NCBI GenBank assembly: GCA_018340375.1
Contig: JAFFJZ010000008.1
Location: 992,001 to 1,056,000, forward strand
From: Gonatopus flavifemur
Taxonomy: Eukaryota > Arthropoda > Insecta > Hymenoptera > Dryinidae
Direction: 5' to 3'
DNA length: 64,000 nucleotides
Shown: piece by piece, positions 10,633-21,580 of the stretch
Layout: each line of letters starts with the position of its first letter
Position numbering within the stretch: position 1 is the stretch's first letter
The notes under the pieces: model-generated
Database searches by the model: none
What the model was told of the DNA's origin: nothing
The model's input: the letters and a program-made list of their open reading frames with translations, nothing else
Made by a program: the position numbers and the translations under genes

Positions 10633-13600
10633 TTTGTAATGTTTATGATGTGGTGGAATGGATGGATCAAATTTGGAATTATATTTGGCCATGTAACACC
10701 CTATAGTTCCTACTGTTTAGTCGCAATGAAAATTCAAACGCGTACACTTTATGAAGTTCCATATAATTCTTCCACATAATTCGATGGAATTCTTCAATGA
10801 GCATGTGCTATAAATTTATAACATTCTGATCTTATAATAATGAGCGTTACAGTATTGATCCCATTGTACATTGTGAAAGTACAAAATAAACTTTTGACTT
10901 CTGCGATAGTAATAATCAGGACGTAGAACACGGAACGAAATGAGTGAGAGAAATGAATATGAAGAGGATATAAGAGAAAGAGTCTACAAAAGAAAAGTCC
11001 AGCAACATTTGTCTCAATCCCAATTTACGATTGGGATTTCAGTCGTTTACGGCTTTCCGATGAAGTCATTCACACAGATGCTCTATTCTTGCGTCGATGG
11101 ATCTTCTATTTTCTTCTGCTCCCTTTTTATCTTTGCCTCTACCATTATTATTCCTCTTTGCTCCTACAGTTATTCTTGTTGCCTGTAAAAAGGAAAGAAA
11201 GATTACAATAAATATTCTGTTCATGTTTGTATCTATATTTCCTCATATCAGTTGTTTTTGTGCAAATGAAAAACTTGTTGTCGTAACAAAATTTTCAAAG
11301 GTTTTTAAAACGTATATCTACCGCTCTTTTCATAATATTTCATACAATATTTTCCACAATACACGCCATTAGTCTAACGAATTTCATCCGAAACAGATTT
11401 CTTGAATGTTGATGTCTTTTATGATATATTCTGTTGTAGATACAGCTTTCGATTAGATTTTCTATGATTGCACGCTCCATTGATTTTCTCAGAGGGGCAT
11501 ACGTTGTCGTTTGAGAAAATCGTGAGAGAAGTTAGGGTAAGAGAAAGGTGTCGACCGACGATAGACAACTATGGACAAATCCATCCTCCCGCTTTTTCCG
11601 TGCAGGAAATCTATGTCCGCTTGTGGACTAAGCAAATCGACCGCCAATTGAATGTCACAGAGAATTTAACACCCTCCGCATATCCGGAAAAATGATGAGA
11701 ATTCCCAATTTCATCGCATCTCCGGTCTGTCTGTCATTTGAACAAACTTCGTCATATCACATTACATCGCCATAAAAACGAATCAATCTTGTAAACAGAG
11801 AACTGAACGGAATAGAAATCTATCAATGAAACTTCAAATTGAATGTATGAATCATGCTCGTTCTTCTTTACCACTTCTTTTCTCTATCAATGTTTCATTT
11901 TCAAATTTCTAAACGGCAAGAATGTTATATTCAAGATTACTAGGAACCAACGAGGGAACAGACTAGTCACATGAAACCTATGTTGTACAACCTTACTTCG
12001 ATGATCAATTTATCATGAAAAATTTTGAAAAAGCATCAATCTTAGTATAAACAAGCATGATTACGGTATTTGATAGCTAACTTCATGTTTATTTTCATGT
12101 TTACGTAGTATGATCTTTCATCACAATTTTTACATAATATTTTCTCTGTGAAATTACACGTTGAGTATGTTCTTTTGAAAACGCGATATCGGAATAATTA
12201 CTGTACAATTCTGTCCGTGTTGAATAATCCCGAATCAGTACATTGTGAGCCGTTTGAGAACTTGCATTAATAATCATTTTCTCCAAGACTCATCACATTC
12301 TCTGATATTCCAAAATTGAATTACGGGTACAGCACGTTGTATAATTCCACGTTCAATTTTGAGCAGAACAAGATATAGTTGATTGAAAAATGATTTAATA
12401 TGATCAAGAATCTCTCCAAGTATCGTATTTCGTAACACGCGAATGAAGATAAAATTATTTGTAGTTGGTGAACTTGAACGTTACTCGATCGATCAATGAA
12501 ATTCTTGAACCGTTGAGCGAAAAAAGATGAAAAATTCATATTACACATCAAAGAGGAAAAAGAGTACCATATCGTCTTGTCTCTTCGACCACTACACTAT
12601 TCTTTGCCAGTATCGGGACAGGTCGTAGAAGAAAAGAGGGGAATGAGATTTGCTTGGGATGGCCAGAATTTATGGCATCTTTGCCGGAACTCGAGAAATG
12701 GAAGGAGAATACCACCCCCTTTCTCTTTCCTATAGCTACCTATCTCAGACTCAATGTTTTCTGCAGGCAAAGTCGGAAGTCGAGTCGAACCCTGGCCAGG
12801 ACTAGCCCGTATCTCATACGTCTTCTCAAAAGACCGTATAGGTATAGTCATCATTGATCTGCGGACTAAAATTTCCAAACATTTTCTCAAAACATTGAAC
12901 TTTCTTTCATTCTCCCAGTACATTTTGCCCAACTCGTTGATTTTATGTTCAGAATATTGTTTCTTGATCATCGATGTTCAAGAAATTATGAAATATTTGA
13001 GAACCGAGTAGGTGGACAATTGGAAATCGTTATCGGGTAGATTTAGTTGGGTGACTGAGTCCTTCCATTTTCCGAACGAACTTTTGACCCCGCGCCATCC
13101 CTCGCTTTTATCTCTTTATCCCTATTTTCTCCTCTACTCACAACTTCAAGGGATACTTTTTATTAGACTCCACGAGAATCACTCTGTCACTGTTGGCGTA
13201 CCTAACCTACGAACATCTATGTGTTGTAAGTTGGTGTATATTTTTGTACGCATATACTTTATAAAACACACACGATTACCGCCAGTGTTGTTACTATCAT
13301 CCCCATTCTCACTACTACCAATGTCACTGTTACTGCTGTCGAAGGGATGAGAGAAGGTGGCGCGGCTATGTTCAGGGTGGAAGACCAGCTCCATTCGGCA
13401 AATTAACTGCGTTATCCAGAGTCCTAGAATGGTTATCTCGGGAATTTTTTACGCTTTTCTCGACCTTAGACCGCCCATTTTACGGCGAATTTTCCGAGAG
13501 ACTGTTCTTCTTTCTCCAATTCGCCTCTTTCATTCTTCCCCTTCGGTTCGTTTTTCTTGTAAATAGTTCTGCTTTTCCTTATATGAGATAATGATGACCG

Positions 13601-13693
13601 GGGAAGGGGATCTTTTTATTTAGAATAAAACAGTTTTGTTATACTTTTCATTGAATGTATGTTTTGAGATTTTTTTCTGTAAATATATGGTTA
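10633..13693. other. Long unassigned stretch; GC-richer at 12600-13560
   Basis: The left part is AT-rich with no convincing feature. From 12600 to 13560 GC content rises and overlapping frames of 67-124 codons open on both strands (the longest is 12597-12971, reverse). Pyrimidine-rich runs (tctctttatccc, ttctcctctactc) appear on the plus strand. This could be host untranslated or regulatory sequence, but no domain, splice-consistent exon or conserved motif was recognised. Confidence 0.35.
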
Positions 13694-13695
13694 TA

Positions 13696-14410
13696 CACTG
13701 AAAACACAGTTTGTCCCAGCCAAACAAAATTTTTGTTGAAATGAAAACTTTTTGGTTCGCTGAAATAAAATTTATTTGACATGGGATGGATCATGCACAT
13801 AAGAATTGTGCACTTATTTATTATGCACATAAAAAAATTGAATTAAATTTGTTCACATATTAATTTTAGTTGTTCCTGATACGTTTGATAAATGTGCACT
13901 GATAGTCGTGCACAGTGAATTGTACACATGAAAAAAAATGAAAAATATAAAATGTAAGATTGTGCACCTTACATTTTGCACCTTTGGGAATATTCAATAT
14001 TGTTTTTTATGCGCAAGTTTTTGTGAATAAAAATTTTGTGCATGATTACTTGCGCATAAAAAACAATATTGAATATTCCCAAAGGTGCAAAATGTAAGGT
14101 GCACAATCTTACATTTTATATTTTTCATTTTTTTTCATGTGTACAATTCACTGTGCACGACTATCAGTGCACATTTATCAAACGTATTAGGAACAACTAA
14201 AATTAATATGTGAACAAATTTGATTCAATTTTTTTATGTGCATAATAAATAAGTGCACAATTCTTATGTGCATGATCCATCCCATGTCCTTTCATACAGA
14301 CAAATAAATTTGGTTTATCCTAAATAAATTTTATTTCAGCCAACCAAAAAGTTTCTTTGCGTTCATTTCAACCAAAATTTTGTTTCGCCGAAACAAGCGT
14401 TTTCTCAGTG
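13696..14410. mobile_element. 715-bp foldback element (near-perfect palindrome)
   Basis: The inner arms 13779-14017 and 14049-14287 are almost exact reverse complements over about 239 bases, around a 31-base centre at 14018-14048. The outer arms are also complementary but less so: the right one holds about 40 extra bases. The ends are CACTGAAAAC and GTTTTCTCAGTG, each flanked by TA. No open frame of note is present, so this would be a non-autonomous foldback/MITE with a TA target. The inner arms are much better conserved than the outer ones. If transcribed it would make a long double-stranded RNA. Confidence 0.9.
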
Positions 14411-14704
14411 TATACTTTCTGATGCCTACAAGACAAAAAGAACTTATATGGAGATAGAAAAGGAATTGGATTGGGGGGAGATTGATCTGAATATTCAATG
14501 TCCTGTATTTCATATTCCTCTGTATTGTTTCACAAGTTCATCACTGTATTCACCCACAAAAGAGTATCCCTTTTGATCACATTATTATCCAAATTCTTCC
14601 ATTTTTATTAGAAAGGATTAATCATTTATCTATACAACTCCCATTTTTTAATAAATATCATTTCTTCAAACATGTTAAACTCCTGACATATCATATGTTA
14701 TTTT

Positions 14705-14919
14705 CACTGTAGAAAAATGTCTTCCTGAAAATTCAGAAAATGTGACTGTAATGTTTTCTTTTGAATTCCCAAGAAGTTTATTCTGAATTTCAAGAAACAT
14801 GACTGAATGTTCAGAATACGATCCGAGATTCAGAAAAATTTATTTGAAAATTCAGAAAAAAGTGGCTGTAAAATATTAGTTACATTTTCTGAATTTTCAT
14901 AAGGGATTATTTCACAGTG
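14705..14919. mobile_element. 215-bp MITE with CACTG ends
   Basis: Starts cactgtagaaaaa and ends atttcacagtg. The interior is built from gaaaattcagaaaa and ttctgaattttc words that pair with each other. The flanks are TT rather than TA. Non-coding; same terminal style as other MITEs in the window. Confidence 0.55.
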
Positions 14920-15382
14920 TTGTGTGCACGCGTCCCGCACGCATGCAGTTAGTCTATAAAGCGTATGATTTCAATTTTATTACCGGAATCAAAGTTCGTT
15001 ACATATGCAATTCAAACAATCGCAATATCCATTCCTTCTCATCGTATATAATAAGTATTTGTGAATTTGTTGTTTCAACAGAGGATTTGTAATTTCCGAA
15101 AATTGCGTTGTTTAATATTTTAATACGAAACAAGATGACATTTTAGTATATACTCCGAGCAGGTGAACAAATTCTCAAAAATTTCATTTCATGAACAGGA
15201 GAGATAAAATGACACATCTCAATGGAATAACCATCGAAGAGACTTTATCTGCTTCATAAAAGATTCAAATGAAAGTGGAATATTGTCTTTGTCAGCTTAA
15301 ATAAGAGAATTAAACGTGTTCGTATGGATTCAACGAAATTACTCACTTTTGTTCAATGGAAAAGACACCAAAAGGCAATTGA
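14920..15382. other. Unassigned AT-rich DNA
   Basis: No frame, repeat end or RNA structure that I can support before the (TA)n tract. Confidence 0.35.
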
Positions 15383-15409
15383 TTATATATATATATATAT
15401 ATATATATA
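15383..15409. repeat. (TA)n microsatellite at the mariner end
   Basis: An uninterrupted TA run lies directly against the mariner terminus. It fits a TA-targeting element that landed in, or seeded, a TA microsatellite. Confidence 0.85.
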
Positions 15410-15411
15410 AC

Positions 15412-16110
15412 ACAGGGGCTGAAAAGTCCCGGGCCTCACTATGAAAACACGGTGTTTTTGTTCTAAATTAGCTTTATTCATCAACGTAATCTCCATCAAG
15501 AACAACGCAATCATCCCAGCGCCGCTCTAACATTTCAATATCACTTTTGTAGAACGATTTATTTCTTGCCTCAAAATAGGCCTCAGTTTCAGCGATAACC
15601 CCTCATTCGAGCGAAATTTTTTACCAGCGAACATTTTTTTAGGTCTGCCAACAGCCAGTAGTCGGATACGTTGGACGTGGGAGCAATTCGAAGTTCAATT
15701 CATGTGGTTTTGCCATTGTTTTGATCAACTTGTCACACGGTGCGTTGTCTTGATGAAATCGAATTTTTTTCTTTGCCATATGCGGTCGTTTCTTTGCAAT
15801 TTCGGCCTTCAAACGTTTCAATAATGAAATATAATATTCACTATTGATGGTATTCCCCTTCTCAAGATAATAGATGAATATTGCACCACGCACATCCCAA
15901 AATACCGAGGCCATAACCTTTTCAGCCGATTGTTGTGCTTTCGGGCGCTTTGGACGAGGTTTACCAGTGACTGTCCACTCAGGTGACGATCGTTTTGATT
16001 CCGGAGTGAAGTGATGGATGCATGTTTCATTCATTGTAACATATCGACGCAAAAATTCCGGCTTGTTATGTTTAAACATGGCCAAACACTGCTCAGAAGC
16101 ATTATCATCG
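15412..16110 (-). pseudogene. Inactive mariner transposase fragment (irritans type)
   Basis: Read on the minus strand, this is the middle and C-terminal part of a Tc1/mariner (DD34D) transposase, the DNA-cutting and joining enzyme of the element. Visible landmarks are SEQCLAMFKHN, the strand motif around NETCIHHFTPESK (the first catalytic Asp is Asn), ASVFWDVRGA and FHQDNAP (second catalytic Asp kept). After PRPTYP about seven residues of the usual SPDLAPS segment are lost with a frameshift; DYWLLADLKKMF continues in another frame to about 15465. The 3' terminus, acaggggctgaaaagtcccg, resembles the Himar/irritans inverted repeat. The N-terminal DNA-binding half and the other terminus are missing: homology stops near 16105. 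Certain as a mariner relic; subfamily inferred from the terminus. Confidence 0.9.
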
Positions 16111-16396
16111 CGCATCCCCGATCGATGAAAATGCTATTTTCTAACGCTGCGTGCACAGTACTCACTTTGCACACTGTTTTGCGCGTGCAAAGTACCACAT
16201 TCCCGTACGGTTCTTTTGGTTCCTCGCTCCTCTTGGACGACAAGCTTCTCAGGCATATGGAAATATTGTGTTCAAGACGACCTCAAACAATGTAATGACT
16301 TACAAACAACGTATTTGGTAGTTAGTGACTTTATTGGTATTCTCTTAAATAATACGTTACACAACGAAGAACTAGAAAAACAACAATTGGAAAATG
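16111..16396. other. Unassigned sequence beside the truncated mariner
   Basis: This is where the mariner 5' half should lie, but translation in all frames gives nothing mariner-like and no second terminus. A frame at 16031-16243 (reverse) is open only in part over the transposase remnant. It may be unrelated DNA joined by a deletion. Confidence 0.35.
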
Positions 16397-16776
16397 CACT
16401 GAAAAAAAAGACTCGTTGACTCAAATAAGATTTGTTCATAGTAAATACATCGTATAGTTGGATATGGCCAAAGGAAAATTTATTAATATTTATCTCACCC
16501 CATAGTTGATGAATACAGCACATATTTCTTTGAGTCAACTTCATAACGATGATGATTCGATATGAATCTAAATTTGAGAAGGAGTCATATTCATTCAATT
16601 CAATTCCGATTAGTTTGGATCAAATGAATGGTTTGGTTATAATCAATAGATATGAATTTCTTGACTCAACACAATGTTTGGTGATAATGAATAAGTCTTA
16701 TTTGTATGAAACGATATCTCTCAAAAATATTCACCCAAATGCGTTGATTTGTCAGAAGAAAACCTTTTTCTCAGTG
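16397..16776. mobile_element. 380-bp MITE with CACTGA.AAAA ends
   Basis: Ends are cactgaaaaaaaag on the left and ctttttctcagtg on the right. The interior has repeats of cttgactcaa and gttgactcaaa in both orientations. It has no transposase. It shares terminal style with the elements at 13696, 53547, 58263 and 61442. Confidence 0.6.
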
Positions 16777-17204
16777 TGGGTATCCAAAATCGAGTCAAAA
16801 ATTGTATAATTTCCTCGCAGTGTAAAATTCCAGCCTCACGCGCAATCGTGCGATAACGCGAATTACTTCACTAAAACGTCCATAACTTCCACAATTTTGA
16901 AGGCTCCTCCAATTTCAGAGATGGGAAGTGTTCATGAAGAATGCAACTACAATATGTATTTTTCAAAGAAATCGAAGACCGGATCTTTTAGGATAAATTG
17001 AATCTTTGAAAAAAAAACTTTTTTTCCAGAGAATTCTAGAGAAAAAATGTTGCAAAATTTCCCCCAAAAAAGCATTTAGTTGAGGAGGTGTGTGAATTTC
17101 TTCAGAATTTTATCTCAACTCTGTATTGAGATAATTGAAAATGAAGTAAAATGGGATTTATTTTTGTTCATACGGTGGATCGTTCCAGTAACGATCCAGA
17201 TTAG
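16777..17204. other. Unassigned; possible outer palindrome arm
   Basis: AT-rich, non-coding. Just before the next MITE, taacgatccagatt (about 17190) is nearly the reverse complement of aatctagatcgtta at about 17344. The MITE may therefore sit inside an older palindromic element. Confidence 0.35.
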
Positions 17205-17206
17205 TA

Positions 17207-17335
17207 CCCTAGCAGAAATCATTCTAGTAATTCTCTAGGCCTTGCGAGGCCTCACCAGGCCCTTGTGAGGAACTTGCAAGGCCTCGTAAGGCCTTGTAAT
17301 CGCCTAGAGAATGACTAGAGTGATTTCTACTAGGG
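17207..17335. mobile_element. 129-bp MITE with TA target duplication
   Basis: Starts ccctagcagaaatcattcta and ends with the matching complement (tagagtgatttctactaggg), with TA on both sides (17205-17206, 17336-17337). The arms continue pairing almost to the centre (attctctagg / cctagagaat), where gaggcct and aggcct words form a GC-rich core. It is a compact, almost fully self-complementary non-autonomous element; Tc1/mariner type by target. Confidence 0.85.
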
Positions 17336-17617
17336 TATGAAGCAATCTAGATCGTTATCAAAACTATCTATGTATCGCTACTGCAGCTATCTGTCATAAC
17401 CATCCTTTAGATTGTTGTCATAACTACACATTTTTCTCAGTTGGGTGAGTACCAAATCTCGATGCCATCACTCCGATTCCCCGGTTCCTATTTTGAAGCC
17501 ACGATGAGAACCAGAGTGAATGATAATCAATCCTATATACTTTCCTCCGCGTAGAAGTTATAAATGGGGGTCTTATCTACGAAATGAGAAAACACCTCAA
17601 CCGATTTTAATGCCGCC

Positions 17618-18055
17618 GTACGGAAACCCTTATATTACAACCATTCGACGCCGGACATTTCTCCGTCGCCTCTACGTCGATTCTCCGTTTCTCCACATTG
17701 CACGCAGAGGAAAATTCTCACTCAACAAGCGATTCTGGAAAATCTGCTTTGCTGAATTAGCAAAACGATTGGTGTACAGCAAAAATATTGCTATTTTAGC
17801 AAGATATTTGCTAATTCAGCAAAATTTTCTAGCCGTTTGTATATCTACAATTATGGATTGCTGAATGACAAGCGCTTGTTAGAAAAGCAAGATTTTGGCT
17901 ACAATAGCAGATTTTTTACTAATTCAGCAAAAAGTTTTGCCATATCAGCAAAGCAAATTTTCGAGATCAGCTGTTTCAGCAACTTTGTTCCTCTGAGTGG
18001 GTGGTCACGTCTCCCTCTTATCCACCTCGCCCCCACGAAGATGCGACGTGTACAT
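17618..18055 (-). repeat. GCGACGGAG repeat copy, split by a MITE
   Basis: The left part 17618-17700 (gccggacatttctccgtcgc, then tctacgtcg and tctccgtttctcca) and right part 18000-18055 (cttatccacctcgcc, then gatgcgacgtg) together match the reverse complement of 24665-24790. The 17701-17999 MITE lies between them. The family is short, GC-rich and non-coding, and has further copies at 27064-27116 and 48218-48357. Confidence 0.6.
17701..17999. mobile_element. 299-bp MITE inserted into another repeat
   Basis: Starts cacgcagaggaaaatt and ends tttgttcctctgagtg, an imperfect inverted terminus. The interior is made of gctgaattagcaaaa-type words in both orientations. The sequence on either side belongs to a different repeat family that is uninterrupted at 24665-24790, so that copy serves as an empty-site comparison. 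A further partial copy opens the window (1-50). Confidence 0.65.
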
Positions 18056-18704
18056 TGGTATGCTGATAGATAAAGGTATTGGAAATAATATTTACATGGA
18101 TCTACTAACAAAAATGATAACGAATCATAAGTTTTGTGTAAGTAGATTAATCCCTGACAGCATAAGGTTCTTAAAGATAACATGGATGTTATATTTCAGA
18201 GCAACTAGCTCTCAAAGATATATGTTTTGGAATTGGAAGCTTGCGCAGTATAATACGTTGCTCTTCCGTCTACAAATGTGAGTCGAATGAATTTCACAAA
18301 CAATTTTTATGTAACTTGGATATTTTCAATCAAATTTCCTATAGTTCTAATTCATCTTCATTTAACTTCGAACATTCTCCATGGACACATGTTATGGAAC
18401 TTGTTGGTGCTAGTTAATTATTGACAGTCTATCAACAGTTCCCGTACAGTTATCGTATCTTCATCCGCATAGATGTCAATCTAATACCTTAAAGAAGATT
18501 AGTAGCTTGTTATACCCTATAAAATATATCCCTTACCATTGAAAGCTTTCGCGGATCCAAAATATTCGAGATGAATTTCAAGTAAAGCGTATACTCGACA
18601 TTTCCTTCGATAATAGCTGGGTTTGGAGTTAGGATTGAATCCAAAGAAAGTAAATTTACTATTCCATTTGAAGGATGGTCATAAATTGAATGAAAATTCA
18701 ATAA
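18056..18704. other. Unassigned AT-rich DNA
   Basis: Short frames only; no repeats or element ends recognised. Confidence 0.35.
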
Positions 18705-19010
18705 CCCAGGTAGCACAAGAATGTTTGCGATACTCTATGAACATGCACAGAATATATTGATACGTTTTGAAAGTCCTATAAACATCCATAGAATATTTTT
18801 GTATACTTGAATGTTGTATGGATTAGCGGTGTGCAAATCTTGACGAAGCGAATCTTTTGTATAAAAAAAATGTTTAATTTGTATCGAATTCTATAAAATT
18901 TTTATCAAAACTTGATAAGTATTTTATACAAAAGATTCGCTTCGTCAAGATTCGCCCACCTCTAGTATGGACATCGATAGGATATTCCAAACATCCTTGT
19001 GCTACTAGGG
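18705..19010. mobile_element. MITE with GGTAGCACAAG ends, hosting another MITE
   Basis: The left end cccaggtagcacaagaatgt and right end acatccttgtgctactaggg are near-complements. The words agtcctataaacatcc and tccaaacatcc recur inside. A second, complete element lies within it at 18824-18964, so this one is older. Confidence 0.65.
18824..18964. mobile_element. 141-bp hAT-type MITE, copy 1 (nested)
   Basis: The termini tagcggtgtgcaaatcttga and (complement of the right end) tagaggtgggcgaatcttga match closely, and the arms pair through cgaagcgaatcttttgta to an AT-rich centre. The flanking octamers gtatggat (18816-18823) and gtatggac (18965-18972) differ at one base, consistent with the 8-bp target duplication of hAT elements. 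Ends of the form TAGAGGTGGGC are common for hAT MITEs. A second copy is at 20757-20880. Confidence 0.8.
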
Positions 19011-20576
19011 AGTGATGCGATATTCAATCCGCTATATTAACTATGAACAATTCCATGCTTGAAGATGGATATGTTTCAACACATCTTCTTTAATTCGCAG
19101 GTCGAAATCAGCGGTAGAAAAAAGATACATCCGGCAAAAAACCCATGCGAAAAAGTTTGATAGAAATTCCATGTAGCACATTGTATACAGATTTTATTGT
19201 ATACACTGTATATGAATTATAAGTCAAAACAAATTTGTAAACTATGACATATTCGGAGCATGCATAATACGTGGATATCATATACAATCGAATCTTTTTA
19301 CAGTGTACCATATGGGATTTCTATGTAAACTTTTCCGTATGGGAATGATATACCGTTAAACATGAATGCAACTCTTCAAGTAACATCCACGCGTTAGTGG
19401 CACGTGATCTTGATAAAATCGATTATTTTTACAAATTTTGTATCGCATTTTGGTGAATTATTATATTGATTATCGATATATCTTATAAAAGAAGTAAAGA
19501 ATAATTTAAAACGGCATTCAAACTCATACAATTACATCAATTGAATCCAAATTATAAGGTCTTCATGAAAATGTAATATATTTTCTGATACAAGTGTTCA
19601 TTCTATGAATATACTTGATAATATTGATAATTATATAAGAATTAAACTTGGAGCTCGAATAACTTTCAAACCAATAGACATAACGACAAATAAAAAAAAA
19701 AACAATTTTGTAGAGCGTTAAATTCTGTATGAAAATATATATTACTCATTATTATAGATCCATTTGTTCCCGAATCATAAAATTCTAAAGAGCGAAGAAA
19801 AGTTTCCCCATGTTATTTTCATAAGAAAGTCAGGTTGTAATGCGGACTATCTTAGAGTTAGTATGAAGAGTTCGAATTTTTAGGGGATTTTTCTCATCAA
19901 TTTGGGAGCGTTTGAGCCCCTGGGAGCAAAGGAATTCAAAAACACCCCATTTAAAGATCATCCTAATATATAATATGAAGGTGCATGGTATATATACAAT
20001 ACTTTGGTACTACTACTACCAAAGTACGATGTGTGCATGATTATTTATCAGTGCAAGATCATATTCCGCATCATTGACCTCAATTCATACAATACTATGA
20101 GAAACTCGAACTTCCTATACATACAATGTAATCCTCTGTTGGCGATTTTCAACAAAAAGTTACAAAAGAGTATAAAAGGTTATGTCGCATGAATTCCAAT
20201 CCCTTCAAAGCGTGATTTCTCATAATAATAATGAGAAGAATAATAAAAAAAAACGAAAGATCAACTGCGTTAAAGTATCTTTCAAGAGACCACTGATTTG
20301 TGAGTATCTATTTCCATAAATACATGTTTGTAATACTAATTCATATTTTATCATGATTCACCTGATGAGAAACATTCTTAAAATTATATATATAATTTAT
20401 ACATACCCTGTAAATAAACTATATTGAATTGACAGAATCGATTCTTTTTTTTAAAAAACAACATTATGGGGTTTTTAATAATTTTTGTATATCCTCGATT
20501 GAATTTTAATACAAATTGTATGAAAAGAACCGGTCGCTCATCACTAATGCAGATATTATGAGAAGTATACTTCTGA
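19011..20576. other. AT-rich unique DNA
   Basis: Nothing supportable except local palindromes such as actttggtactactactaccaaagt near 20000 (arms actttggta / taccaaagt). Confidence 0.35.
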
Positions 20577-20906
20577 CACCGAGAGAAATTTTCATTATAC
20601 GGATAATAGAGATAGCTATAATATATAATGAAAGATATTATATATCTAATTCAACTTATTATGAATAAAATTCATTATATTATACAGTAAGGGTACAATT
20701 TGTATAATAATCTTCATTATGTATCTCATATATTTTATTATATGATTGTTGCTCTCTAGAGGTGGGCGAATCTTGACGGAGCGAATCTTTTGTATAAAAT
20801 ACTTATCAAGTTTTGATAAAAATTTTATAGAATTCGATACAAATTGAACATTTTTTTTATACAAAAGATTCGCTGTCCCCATTTTTATCACACAATTCTC
20901 TCTATG
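20577..20906. mobile_element. Possible outer MITE around hAT-type copy 2
   Basis: The left end caccgagagaaatttt and right end cacaattctctctatg followed by TA are weakly complementary. The intervening DNA has attataat-type palindromes and contains the hAT-type MITE at 20757-20880. The left flank is GA, not TA, so the boundary is less certain. Confidence 0.4.
20757..20880. mobile_element. hAT-type MITE, copy 2
   Basis: This is the inverse of 18824-18964 in orientation: tagaggtgggcgaatcttga, then gcgaatcttttgtataaaat, running through the same AT-rich core. The right terminus is eroded after aaaagattcgctgtcccc, so no target duplication can be read. Confidence 0.75.
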
Positions 20907-21361
20907 TACACTGGTTTTCGGATCCGCCTGAAGTAAAAATATTTCTCAGTGTTCAAAAGCGTTTCAGGTACCACATAATGCATTAATACACGTTCAAATG
21001 GGTTACATATAAAATGTGCAACCCTGAAGAATTTCTCTCTCTCTCTTTTTCAATCTCTCTTTCCCGATACAGTAAGTGGAAACGCAAAGGATTTATGTTA
21101 CTGACATACCCAGCAGGCCTTTTAAGGAGCGGTTAACGTACCCTGAAAAGAATACCATTCAAAATCTCAACGATGAAACACGTTCGAGTCGTTTTAGAGC
21201 AAAAGGGTGTTTACATGAACGATATCTTCCGCCCCTATTATCGCTACTCCTTTTCGGCGGAATAATTCTCTGACGAGTCCCCAACTAATATAAACAAGCC
21301 CAAGTAAAGAAATTTTCACAATTAAATTTAATTCATATATAATTCAATACAATTTATATAC

Positions 21362-21580
21362 ACTCTAGAACCAAGTGTATTTTTTTTGCACTCAGAATGT
21401 TTGAATCGTGTAGTCACTTTGTGAACGCTTAAAAGCGTGGAAATATATCGATAAAATGAATGAGATGAAACACTGAATCTGAGTTATTGACATATTCAAA
21501 TAGTTTCGAGTATTTCAAAAGTGTCTACAGGATTTAAACACTCTGAGCATATTGAAATAAAACACTTGAATTTGCAGTGT
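21362..21580 (+). repeat. Dispersed repeat with TIR-like ends, copy A
   Basis: Matches 44900-45113 in the same orientation: cagaatgtttgaat, gtgtagtcacttt, gagttattgacatatt, then gaaataaaacacttg and tgcagtgt or tacagtgt at the end. The left edge caagtgtatttttt is a loose complement of the right edge, suggesting a short-TIR non-autonomous element. Non-coding. Confidence 0.65.

Noticed and set aside
12597..12971. 124-codon reverse frame
   Set aside because: Overlapped by two forward frames and unrecognised; composition effect likely.
16111..16300. Mariner 5' half
   Set aside because: All frames give non-mariner peptides and no terminal repeat is present, so the remnant is truncated here.
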